A stretch of DNA of 33,337 bases from a virus: IMG/VR virus record IMGVR_UViG_3300046167_000430, positions 1 to 33,337 of that record; one strand, 5' to 3'. Below are positions 1-5,486 of the stretch, piece by piece (position 1 is the first letter of the stretch; every line of letters starts with the position of its first letter). The position numbers were made by a program, and so were the translations under genes. The notes under the pieces were generated by a model. It had not been told where the DNA came from. It made no database searches and saw nothing but the letters and a program-made list of their open reading frames with translations.

Positions 1-297
1 ATATACACTGCACCCCTCGAAAAAATTAGGGGGGGGCTTCTCGATTTCGTGGTATTTTTGCAACACTGTTGTATTTTTGCAACGTGACATTTATATCACA
101 GTCAATACCTAATCCGCATTGTCTGTTGAATTTGTCAATTGCGCGACGCCATCATCAATAGGCTCAGCGTCGATTACATCACCCTTAACCTTGCTTGCCT
201 TTAGCGCGGCAGATACACCCGCAAGCGCGGTTGATAGTGAGTCGCCAGTCTCAACCTTCACATCTAATGTATCGGCCTTGGGCAATAGGGCTGACAT
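1..297. repeat. Terminal redundancy, left copy
   Basis: This stretch is repeated at the right end of the window (33039-33337). The first 194 bases are identical. The last hundred differ by four substitutions (near 195, 232, 253, 292) and two single-base insertions in the right copy (near 212 and 279). The simplest reading is a circular, or circularly permuted, molecule assembled slightly past its start, with poorer base quality at one end. A true direct terminal repeat is possible, but the uneven divergence argues against it. Confidence 0.9.
52..83. repeat. Two 13-bp direct repeats, 19-bp spacing
   Basis: GTATTTTTGCAAC occurs at 52-64 and again, exactly, at 71-83. The repeats lie just beyond the terS stop codon in the terS-terL gap, on the far side of the iteron array. 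A 19-bp offset puts the copies on roughly the same DNA face within two helical turns, as expected for a protein-binding pair. The binder is unknown; terminase, the HTH initiator or a host protein are all possible. A small hairpin-capable CCCCT/AGGGG pair lies at 13-32. Confidence 0.6.
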
Positions 298-484
298 TGC
301 GCGAATAGGTCCCGTTCACATCTCGTTCAAGCGCGTCAGCCAATAGCACATCTAATGATTTGCCCCTTGCATCCAACTCTGAAAGCGCGCCAGTGAAGCC
401 ACGGTGAAGCTTACTTATAATATCCTTACCGTATCCAGTGCCAGCAGGACGCCCAACCTTTTTCTTAACAACATTTTTCGCCAC
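109..484 (-). CDS. Small terminase subunit-like protein, frameshifted
   Basis: Two overlapping minus-strand frames join into one 124-residue protein if one base is removed from the CCC run near 309-311. The joined frame then reads from ALERDVNGT through IRAMSALLPKA. The N-terminus is basic (KKKVGRPAGTG), followed by an alpha-helical region with the phrase DARGKSLDVLL and an acidic tail, a layout I associate with small terminase or DNA-packaging proteins of marine phages. The start is GTG at 484. On the circle it lies directly upstream of the large terminase, the usual terS-terL order. The C-terminal part is present a second time at the right end of the window. The break is probably a sequencing error. 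Assignment as terS rests on size, composition and position, not on a diagnostic motif. Confidence 0.6.
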
Positions 485-562
485 TTTTAATATCCCTAAA
501 CCATTGATTCTGAAACAACATTACCACGCAAAAAAAAATACATAAATAATGCTTTTTCCGTA

Positions 563-591
563 TTGACAAGCGCGCCCCTATGATGCAATAT
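563..591 (+). promoter_or_regulatory. Sigma70-like promoter for block A
   Basis: A perfect -35 hexamer TTGACA (563-568) is followed after 17 bases by CAATAT (586-591), about 45 bases before the first ORF of block A. The -35 is nearly palindromic. On the other strand TTGTCA (569-564) with TATTTA (548-543) forms a weaker, 15-base-spaced candidate that would read toward terS, so the site may act in both directions. The remaining gap between terS and the first + gene holds nothing else I can identify. Confidence 0.6.
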
Positions 592-601
592 GCTAATCAC
601 T

Positions 602-637
602 AGCCCGCAATAGTGCGGCAAACAAAAGGGAAACACA
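602..637 (+). promoter_or_regulatory. Leader with small hairpin and RBS, copy 1
   Basis: The leader contains hairpin CCGCA-ATAG-TGCGG (605-618) followed by an ACAAAAGGG Shine-Dalgarno region and the ATG at 638. A close copy precedes the next gene at 858-892. The repeated hairpin plus RBS suggests the two genes share translational or stability control. Confidence 0.5.
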
Positions 638-808
638 ATGTCAGAAAACGAAAGAATCGAAATGGAAACCGAACTTTTTTGGAAGCTAAAACAGTGCTAT
701 CACGCCGCGTTGGATTTAGAACTTGATGATTTGTCTGTTGCAATCGACAAAGCAGAAGGTGAGCTTGCGGAAGTTATAACAAAGAATCCCGAACTGGCTC
801 AGCAATAA
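638..808 (+). CDS. Small acidic protein, 56 aa
   Basis: Not recognised. The 56-residue protein starts MSENERIEMETELFWKLKQ, is acidic (many Glu and Asp) and is predicted by eye to be almost entirely helical. The ATG follows an AAAAGGG ribosome-binding site at good spacing. It is the first gene after the block A promoter, so it is likely expressed early. Small acidic early phage proteins often bind host factors, but nothing in the sequence shows that here. It is followed four bases later by the first of the core-sharing hairpins. Confidence 0.65.
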   Translation: MSENERIEMETELFWKLKQCYHAALDLELDDLSVAIDKAEGELAEVITKNPELAQQ

Positions 809-811
809 TCT

Positions 812-836
812 GATGCGCTGGCATAGCTGGCGCATC
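812..836 (+). promoter_or_regulatory. Hairpin 1 with shared apical core, no U-tract
   Basis: GATGCGC (812-818) pairs with GCGCATC (830-836). The 11-base middle TGGCATAGCTG can continue the helix through tandem U-G and G-U wobbles, two G-C pairs and a three-base loop. It begins three bases after the preceding stop codon. No T-run follows, so it is not a standard intrinsic terminator. It may be a processing or stability element. Confidence 0.5.
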
Positions 837-857
837 TAATGATTGCTAGGCAATCAA

Positions 858-892
858 AGCCCGCAATATCGCGGCACACAAAAGGGGAAACT
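858..892 (+). promoter_or_regulatory. Leader with small hairpin and RBS, copy 2
   Basis: Near-repeat of the leader at 602-637: AGCCCGCAATA, then a GCGG arm, then ACAAAAGGGGAAAC before the ATG at 893. The hairpin is CCGC-AATATC-GCGG (861-874). The similarity covers about 35 bases, more than a shared Shine-Dalgarno sequence would explain. Confidence 0.5.
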
Positions 893-1633
893 ATGAAAAA
901 CAAACAAGCCAAATCTGGCATTATATACCAAGGCTCGTCACTTATTGACGGCAAGCCTATCGTAGTAATCGCCACCTATTCCAACCGCAATACAAAAACG
1001 GGCGCAATGGTGCAAACCTATATCCTGCGCGCTGATATTGACCCGCGAGACGCTAATAAAAGCGGCGCGGATTATTCTATTTGCGGCAATTGCCCGCATC
1101 GCGGCACCCCGACTAATGACCCCGCCAAAAAGCTGGCTGATAATCGTTCCTGCTATGTAGTTATAGGGCAAGGCGTTCTTATCACTTACAAAGCTTTTGA
1201 ACGCGGCGTTTATGGTGACGCGCAAGGCCATGACAAAACCGCCGAATTAGGGCGCGGTCGCATGGTTCGGCTTGGCACATATGGCGACCCCGCCGCAGTG
1301 CCGTCTTATATTTGGGATAGCCTGCTATCCGAAAGCAAGGGACATACCGCCTATAGCCACCAAAGCGGCGTAAAGGGCGCACAATTTAACCCCGCTATAA
1401 TGATGCAAAGCGCGGACAATGAAGCGCAAGCGCGGGCGGCGTGGGATAGCGGCGCGCGCACATTTAGGATTGTTTCGGATGCGTCGGAAATAGTAGCAGG
1501 GCAAGAAATACATTGCCCCGCGCAAACCAAATCTATTGAGTGCCAAGCCTGCGGCCTATGCATGGGCGCAAGCAAGGCCAAATCAATAGCAGTAATTAAA
1601 CACGGTAACGGCGCAAAATATATCGCCGCATAA
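893..1633 (+). CDS. Cysteine-rich phage protein of unknown function, 246 aa
   Basis: The start is placed at ATG 893 because of the AAAAGGGG ribosome-binding site; the longer open frame from 839 would cross the leader hairpin. The protein opens with a compact region (SGIIYQGSSLIDGKPIVVIA), has a CGNC pair (C64, C67) plus C87, and ends with C208, C217, C220 and C223 (the last three as CQACGLC). The two clusters suggest zinc or iron-sulphur binding. I recall similar proteins in other phages and plasmids, all annotated as unknown. Base use is rich in GCG and CGC codons, unlike the late genes. It shares its leader with the small gene before it. Confidence 0.8.
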   Translation: MKNKQAKSGIIYQGSSLIDGKPIVVIATYSNRNTKTGAMVQTYILRADIDPRDANKSGADYSICGNCPHRGTPTNDPAKKLADNRSCYVVIGQGVLITYKAFERGVYGDAQGHDKTAELGRGRMVRLGTYGDPAAVPSYIWDSLLSESKGHTAYSHQSGVKGAQFNPAIMMQSADNEAQARAAWDSGARTFRIVSDASEIVAGQEIHCPAQTKSIECQACGLCMGASKAKSIAVIKHGNGAKYIAA

Positions 1634-1644
1634 GGGAGAATATT

Positions 1645-2013
1645 ATGAAAATGAAAATGACAAAATCACAAGCCTTGCAGATTCATTTTGAGGCAAAAAC
1701 AGCGGCGCGAGAAGCGGCGGCGTTTAAGTCCAACGCATACCGCCGCGATAATCCAAACTGCCAATATGGCGAACCTATCGCCGCTTGCGGCTTCGCATGG
1801 GTTCACATTACCAGCGGGCGCGGCACATTTGCCAAGTCCTTAAGAGAAGCGGGCGAAGCCCATAAGCATTATAGCGGGCGCGGTTTGCACGTTCATAGCC
1901 CCGCAGAATATCGCGGCCAATGTGTAGATATGCACGAAGCGGGCGCGCGGGCTTACGCTAACGTGTTGCGCCAATATGGAATTGACGCAAGTGTTCAAAG
2001 CCGCATGGATTAG
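1645..2013 (+). CDS. Hypothetical protein, 122 aa
   Basis: Not recognised by function. The 122-residue protein begins MKMKMTKSQALQIHFEAK after AAGGGAGAAT and sits 11 bases downstream of the cysteine-rich protein, so the two are probably co-transcribed. The middle holds Gly, His and Arg in a globular-looking pattern (GFAWVHITSGRG, HYSGRGLHVHSP), and the C-terminus is helical (EAGARAYANVLRQYG). I recall comparable short proteins in marine phage genomes. There is no signal peptide or membrane segment. Codon use is very GCG/CGC rich, as in the preceding gene. It is followed 12 bases later by the second core-sharing hairpin. Confidence 0.75.
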   Translation: MKMKMTKSQALQIHFEAKTAAREAAAFKSNAYRRDNPNCQYGEPIAACGFAWVHITSGRGTFAKSLREAGEAHKHYSGRGLHVHSPAEYRGQCVDMHEAGARAYANVLRQYGIDASVQSRMD

Positions 2014-2025
2014 GATTAACAGCTT

Positions 2026-2050
2026 AACAGGCTGGCACGGCTGGCCTGTT
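2026..2050 (+). terminator. Hairpin 2 with shared apical core, terminator-like
   Basis: AACAGGC (2026-2032) pairs with GCCTGTT (2044-2050) around TGGCACGGCTG. The stem differs from hairpin 1, but the 11-base centre is the same except for two bases. The 3' arm runs into TTTT, so it may terminate weakly. An outer pair ATTAAC (2015-2020) with GTTAAT (2056-2061) can extend the structure. Confidence 0.5.
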
Positions 2051-2091
2051 TTACGGTTAATTGTGACCGATTAGAAAGGGAATTAGAGAAA

Positions 2092-2172
2092 ATGAATATT
2101 GAAACAATCAAAGACACTTTGGCCTTTATCATAACCGTTTTTATTATGGGGCTTGTCTATGTCATATTGTAA
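2092..2172 (+). CDS. Single-span membrane miniprotein, 26 aa
   Basis: A 26-codon frame, MNIETIKDTLAFIITVFIMG and six more residues, preceded by AAAGGGAATTAGAGAAA. Residues 10-26 form one hydrophobic helix with a short charged N-terminus, as expected for a tiny inner-membrane protein. It overlaps the start of the next frame at 2159. It is unrecognised; a membrane-acting host-takeover or superinfection protein is a guess from size and location only. The frame is short enough that chance cannot be excluded. Confidence 0.4.
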   Translation: MNIETIKDTLAFIITVFIMGLVYVIL

Positions 2173-2296
2173 ACCAACGCAAGGGCGGCGCGTGTTTGCG
2201 CTTGGCTTCCTTGCCACCATGAAGCAACAAAGCGCGTTGCGCTTGCTATGGCTCAACATTAAGCAGGCGTTTAAACGCGCCAAGGAAAGGAAATAG
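2159..2296 (+). CDS. Small basic protein, 45 aa
   Basis: An open frame of 45 codons overlapping the end of the membrane miniprotein by 14 bases. It starts MSYCKPTQGRRVFALGFLAT and ends in a Lys/Arg-rich helix (FKRAKERK). Net charge is strongly positive. No family is recognised. The close packing between two small membrane proteins supports it, but there is no obvious ribosome-binding site. Confidence 0.4.
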   Translation: MSYCKPTQGRRVFALGFLATMKQQSALRLLWLNIKQAFKRAKERK

Positions 2297-2300
2297 AAAA

Positions 2301-2462
2301 ATGACACTAATATTTTTGGGACTATTGCTAGCCATGACGGCTACTATTGGGCTAGTGACGGGCGGGGCCAGTGTATTGCCGCCGCTTTATTGGCTGGCAT
2401 TGGCAGGCATTGGTTGTGCCGTGGTCGTTTCTGGCTTAATGCTGTTAAGAGAAACACGCTAG
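2301..2462 (+). CDS. Small two-span membrane protein, 53 aa
   Basis: A 53-residue protein preceded by AAGGAAAGGAAATAG, giving a good ribosome-binding site. Residues 1-22 (MTLIFLGLLLAMTATIGLV) and 29-50 (LYWLALAGIGCAVVVSGLML) are two hydrophobic helices joined by a Gly/Pro turn. The tail is RETR, so by the positive-inside rule the C-terminus is likely cytoplasmic. It is the last gene of block A and stops 28 bases before a strong terminator. Function unknown; holin-like by shape, but far from the lysis genes. Confidence 0.55.
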   Translation: MTLIFLGLLLAMTATIGLVTGGASVLPPLYWLALAGIGCAVVVSGLMLLRETR

Positions 2463-2489
2463 GGCATTTTACCCTTTTACCCTAGCAGG

Positions 2490-2525
2490 GGGGCAGGCTA
2501 TCACGGCTTGCCCCTTTTCTTTTTC
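2490..2525 (+). terminator. Intrinsic terminator of block A (hairpin 3)
   Basis: GGGGCA (2490-2495) pairs with TGCCCC (2509-2514), and the helix continues by GGCT/GGCT wobble pairing around ATCAC. A TTTTCTTTTT tract follows. The centre GGCTATCACGGCT resembles the centre of hairpin 2. The rest of 2463-2628, between converging blocks A and B, shows only a short direct repeat AGCCCATA (twice near 2545-2565). Confidence 0.75.
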
Positions 2526-2628
2526 CTGCTATGCCCCTAGAAAGCCCATAGAAGCCCATACAGCGCGTTTTATGGTGTCTTAGGTGTTACCCTACCCGAA
2601 AGCAGAGCAACACGAAAACAGGGGCGTT

Positions 2629-3395
2629 TTACAAGGCGTCAAAGTCTGGCACTGATTTAACAGGGTCGGCAATGTCAAACAGTCCATCCATATCATCATC
2701 AAAATCAGCGTCTGCTGGCAGGTCGTCAAACTTTGGCTTTACCATGCCCGATTTTATAAGCTCAAAGTCTGGTGCTGGTTCTGGTCGTGGTGGCAATGGT
2801 GGTTCGGTCTTTGGCGCAACCTTGGTTGCTGGTGGCGTCTCATAGGGCGTCGGGTCGCCGCCGAGTCGCCTAATCGCGGCAAGCGGTATGCGGCGCAATG
2901 ATAGCCCCATATTACGCGGCAAGCGTCCATCTGCTATCATTTCGTCAGTCATGGCCAGCTTCTCAATCGCGCCTTCAAGAGTCCAGTTTCCGCCCTTTGT
3001 GCGGTCGCTGTCCTCTTGGGATTGCTCATTACCAAAGGTGGTTTTCTTTTTTGGGTCGTCATACATTCGGTGACAATCGTTTGCAATCGGCTTGGTCGCG
3101 GCGATGCAATCAGGCAAGGCTAAACCAATAGCGCGACTTGTGGCGGCTGGTTATGCCCTTCCAGATATTGTTAAGGGCCAGAATATAGCACTCATTGTTT
3201 GGTATTGATGAAGGCAAGCGGCTATTGATTGCCTCTGCGATTTCCTTCATGTAAAGCCCTTTACCCTCGGCGTTATCCTTTGATTGCAACGTGAGGCGCA
3301 TATAGCAGGGCCATCTTTTTGCTGAAGTGTTCTTGCACAAGAGCCATGCGGCTCTCGTAGCTCATAGATTGTTTTATGTGTGTTTCGTTTTCCAT
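2629..3395 (-). CDS. Hypothetical protein, about 254 aa, two frameshifts
   Basis: Three minus-strand frames read as one protein if single bases are removed near 3317-3321 (CCC run) and near 3131. The real start is ATG 3395 after AAAGGGAAATCAA (MENETHIKQSMSYESRMAL). The next segment contains the phrases MKEIAEAINSRLPSSIP and ECYILALNNIWKGITSRHKSR. The last is joined to IGLALPDCIAATKPIANDC and a Pro-rich, Asp-rich C-terminal tail. The length is 3n+2, exactly as expected for two extra bases. I recall similar proteins in marine phages next to HTH initiators, without known function; a helicase-loader-like partner is possible from position alone. It lies 24 bases after the initiator-like gene and ends block B. 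Confidence 0.6.
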
Positions 3396-3419
3396 TTGAT
3401 TTCCCTTTGGTTAGTTTGG

Positions 3420-3884
3420 TTATGATACGGACTTTGCTAAATCTGTCCAGTCCATTGGCTTCTTTTCTTCATCATCTTCTTTTGTCTTTGCCTTAATAGA
3501 AGAAGAAGATTTAACTGATTTATTATTATGGTTTATTATGGGGGTGACACTGTGACTATGGGGGGGCGTCTGTGTGACTATAGGGGTAGTCACTGTGACC
3601 ATAGCCCCCTCCGCCGCTTTTAGGTCTACAGAATACAGCGTGGAAGTTTGCGAGCCGTTTGGTCTGGTGCGTTCTTCTGTTGTCATAAGCCCCATATCAA
3701 CCAGCATCGCAACCTTGCGCGATATGGTGCGCTTGGCTAGGCCAGTCAATTCGTTTATGCGAGACAGAGAAGGGAAAGCCTTTCCATCATTGTCGGCGTG
3801 GTGGCAAATTGCCAGCAACACCAGCTTCGCGCTGGAGTCACTGATGGGCTGTTTAAACGCCCAATCTGTTGCGTTATAGCTCAT
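3420..3884 (-). CDS. HTH replication-initiator-like protein carrying iterons
   Basis: A 154-residue protein, start ATG 3884 after GGAAGGGGAAGGC, overlapping the end of the upstream nuclease gene. Residues 1-85 form a winged-helix domain of the HTH_36/phage replication-protein type: a YNATDWAFKQPI opening, helix HHADNDGKAFPSLSRIN, recognition segment LAKRTISRKVAMLVDMGLM. Residues 95-114 are a Thr/Pro/His linker encoded by three 22-bp iterons, followed by Asn/Ser/Lys-rich sequence over AT-rich DNA. This is the arrangement of lambda O, whose gene contains ori. No polymerase or helicase is encoded, so it likely recruits the host replisome. A transcription-factor role is the alternative. Confidence 0.7.
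   Translation of the reverse strand: MSYNATDWAFKQPISDSSAKLVLLAICHHADNDGKAFPSLSRINELTGLAKRTISRKVAMLVDMGLMTTEERTRPNGSQTSTLYSVDLKAAEGAMVTVTTPIVTQTPPHSHSVTPIINHNNKSVKSSSSIKAKTKEDDEEKKPMDWTDLAKSVS
3544..3602 (-). repeat. Intragenic iteron array (3 units)
   Basis: Read on the minus strand, three units begin at 3601, 3580 and 3558 (spacing 21 and 22): TGGTCACAGTGACTACCCC, TAGTCACACAGACGCCCCCC and TAGTCACAGTGTCACCCCC. Each is a six-base arm, three bases, an imperfect inverted arm, then a C-run. They match the four iterons at 32803-32890 in length, core and C-run. Directly beyond them, about 3518-3543, comes AT-rich sequence with ATAATAAACC and ATAATAATAAATC, a likely unwinding element. Confidence 0.7.
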
Positions 3885-4330
3885 GCCTTCCCCTTCCAAA
3901 GCGTCTCGAATTTATCAACGGACAGATGCACACACGGCTCATCATGGTGGTCTTTCCCCTTGGGATTGCGCCGCTTCGGGTAGCTTGTCCCCTCGTTCTC
4001 GCCTGTCAGTTTAAGATAAGCGCACTCATCGGCCCATTGAACAACAAAGAATGAGGGCAAGCCAGTGAACTCTGACATGAGCAACATATTTTTGTATTTG
4101 TTCAGCGTGATAAAGATTGTGTCAAAATCGTGGCGCGGTGTTGAGCGCACACGGATTTCACAAAATGCCTTGCCTTGCGGAACACCATCAATGACGCCTC
4201 TGGTCAAGATGAAGTCTGCATAGCTGAACCCCTGCATCTTCTCAGAGTCACAGCCCCACATTTTCTCAACCCGTTCAATGATTTTTATCTCATTTTCTAG
4301 GTCATCTTTGTGTTCATATTTCCAGCTCAT
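3881..4330 (-). CDS. PD-(D/E)XK nuclease-like protein, variant ExR
   Basis: A 149-residue protein, start ATG 4330, overlapping the methyltransferase stop as ATGA. The fold pattern is that of phage PD-(D/E)XK nucleases: helix with E13, D39 in SYADFIL, then strand KAFCEIRVRS, a helix LNKYKNMLLMSE and strand LPSFFVVQWAD. The usual E-x-K is E58-I-R60 here, so the catalytic lysine is replaced by arginine, unless K62-region residues or K78 substitute. It sits between the methyltransferase and the initiator gene and shares a coupling sequence with the junction upstream. Function may be DNA end or branch processing, or a non-catalytic DNA-binding role. Confidence 0.55.
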   Translation of the reverse strand: MSWKYEHKDDLENEIKIIERVEKMWGCDSEKMQGFSYADFILTRGVIDGVPQGKAFCEIRVRSTPRHDFDTIFITLNKYKNMLLMSEFTGLPSFFVVQWADECAYLKLTGENEGTSYPKRRNPKGKDHHDEPCVHLSVDKFETLWKGKA

Positions 4331-5067
4331 ATCAGCCACTCCCTCTCATATCTCATAATCGTATGCCCTATTGCTTCCGCGATTTGTGGGACGATTGCGT
4401 TTCCGAGTGCTTTAAGGCGGTGTGATTGATTGGGAATCCCATTAACCACTCGACAAACATCGGGTTCAGCGGGCCAGCTTTCGAGCCCGGCTCCAGCCCC
4501 TCCTCCCTGTAAACTTGAGCTGTCAAAGCGCTGTCTCTCCGAAACTCCGCTGGCGACCCCCTCTCTTGCGATAGGTGAGCTGTTGGAGTTAGCCACAATC
4601 CAGACCCTATCTCGTTTATGCGGGGCATCGACACCGCAAGCTGGAATAACAAACGTCCAGACGGCGTAGCCCTCACCCTCCAGTGCCGAGAGAACCTCGT
4701 CGAGGCCGAGTTTAATGTGTCCACCAACATTCTCGCAAATGACCCATCGTGGCCGTAACTCTCGTATAAGTCGATGCACTTCAGGCCAGAGATGTCTTGG
4801 GTCTTGTTCACCCTTTCTATTTCCCGCTGTGCTGAATGGTTGGCACGGGTAGCCACCAACGATGACAGAGGGAACAATTCCATCTGCCTTAAGTTGCTCT
4901 CCAGTGAGTTGTTTGACATCACCGTAGATTGGTGTGTCTGGCCAATGGCGTTCGAGGACGCCTCGGCAGTACGGTTCAATCTCGCAGAATGCGACTGTTT
5001 CAAATCCGAATTTTTCGAGTCCAATGCTAAATCCTCCTATACCACTAAATAAATCTAATACTTTCAT
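4327..5067 (-). CDS. DNA cytosine-C5 methyltransferase
   Basis: A 246-residue protein, start ATG 5067 (MKVLDLFSGIGGF), overlapping the upstream nuclease as ATGA. Motif I is at residues 1-17, motif IV GGYPCQPFSTAG at 71-82 with catalytic C75, motif VI ENV at 112-114, motif VIII HKRDRVW at 150-156, and motif X RLKALGNAIVPQ at 217-228. It transfers methyl from S-adenosylmethionine to cytosine C5. The target-recognition region between motifs VIII and X is only about 60 residues, shorter than in typical 300-400-residue enzymes, so specificity cannot be inferred. It is likely protective against host restriction; the two neighbouring nucleases do not look like its cognate restriction enzyme. A long second frame overlaps it. 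Confidence 0.93.
   Translation of the reverse strand: MKVLDLFSGIGGFSIGLEKFGFETVAFCEIEPYCRGVLERHWPDTPIYGDVKQLTGEQLKADGIVPSVIVGGYPCQPFSTAGNRKGEQDPRHLWPEVHRLIRELRPRWVICENVGGHIKLGLDEVLSALEGEGYAVWTFVIPACGVDAPHKRDRVWIVANSNSSPIAREGVASGVSERQRFDSSSLQGGGAGAGLESWPAEPDVCRVVNGIPNQSHRLKALGNAIVPQIAEAIGHTIMRYEREWLI
4368..5024 (-). CDS. Overlapping ORF within the methyltransferase, 218 aa
   Basis: An uninterrupted 218-codon frame lies on the same strand as the methyltransferase, shifted in phase and almost wholly inside it. Its second half reads TPSGRLLFQLAVSMPR, then GLWLTPTAHLSQERG, and ends with PLNPMFVEWLMGFPINH. I recall phrases of this kind (W-x-TP-x-A, LNPxWVEWLMGxP) in companion or overlapping ORFs of many phage C5 methyltransferases, which suggests a true dual-coded or widely conserved product rather than a random shadow. 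There is no clear ribosome-binding site at 5024, and expression is unproven. It may be only a by-product of conserved methyltransferase motifs. Confidence 0.4.
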   Translation of the reverse strand: MDSKNSDLKQSHSARLNRTAEASSNAIGQTHQSTVMSNNSLESNLRQMELFPLSSLVATRANHSAQREIERVNKTQDISGLKCIDLYESYGHDGSFARMLVDTLNSASTRFSRHWRVRATPSGRLLFQLAVSMPRINEIGSGLWLTPTAHLSQERGSPAEFRRDSALTAQVYREEGLEPGSKAGPLNPMFVEWLMGFPINHTALKHSETQSSHKSRKQ

Positions 5068-5486
5068 ATCAACCACTCCCGCATGATTGCTAGACCGACC
5101 TCCAAGTCACAGGTCAAAGGCATGACTGCATTGCCCTCGGTGGGCCAACTAAATTGGTCGCTATCAGACGCCCAATCTGAGTTGACTGCATACATTGGCA
5201 CGGTCACACGGATAGGCTGGCGGTCATATTTCCAAATCAAAACAGGGATTGCCTCAGCTTTGGCGGCGGCGCGTTTAGCCTGAACCCACCAATCCTTTGC
5301 AAACCAGTTGCCTGACTTGTAGCGTTTACACTCGACCAAAAACGGCTCTAGGAAAATGTCTCCAAGGTCAGCGTCTTGATATTGAGATAAGTTGCGCTTC
5401 AAGTCATCTACGCCAAATTCTTCGCGCAATATCTTCACGCAAGAATTTTCAAAATTGTGTCCTTTATTGCGCGAGAGCTTCGACAT
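5064..5486 (-). CDS. PD-(D/E)XK endonuclease, Holliday-resolvase-like
   Basis: A 140-residue protein with the compact PD-(D/E)XK pattern: N-terminal KGHNFEN (E13), YQDADLGDIFLEPFLVECKRY with D43 and E52-C-K54, then a Trp/Gln helix WWVQAKRAAAKAE and a PVLIWKY strand. This layout is shared by archaeal-type Holliday junction resolvases and phage resolvase-like enzymes. Start ATG 5486 is preferred (GGAT seven bases upstream); ATG 5495 is possible. It overlaps the end of the regulator gene by 23 bases and the methyltransferase by ATGA. It probably cuts branched intermediates during recombination or before packaging. A restriction-type role cannot be excluded. Confidence 0.7.
   Translation of the reverse strand: MSKLSRNKGHNFENSCVKILREEFGVDDLKRNLSQYQDADLGDIFLEPFLVECKRYKSGNWFAKDWWVQAKRAAAKAEAIPVLIWKYDRQPIRVTVPMYAVNSDWASDSDQFSWPTEGNAVMPLTCDLEVGLAIMREWLI

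Noticed and set aside
938-1581. Several minus-strand frames opposite the cysteine-rich protein
   Set aside because: GCG/CGC-rich coding DNA keeps the antisense strand open; no start signals or protein-like composition.
2529-2600. Repeated AGCCCATA as a possible CRISPR-like or integration repeat
   Set aside because: Only two short copies, no spacer regularity.
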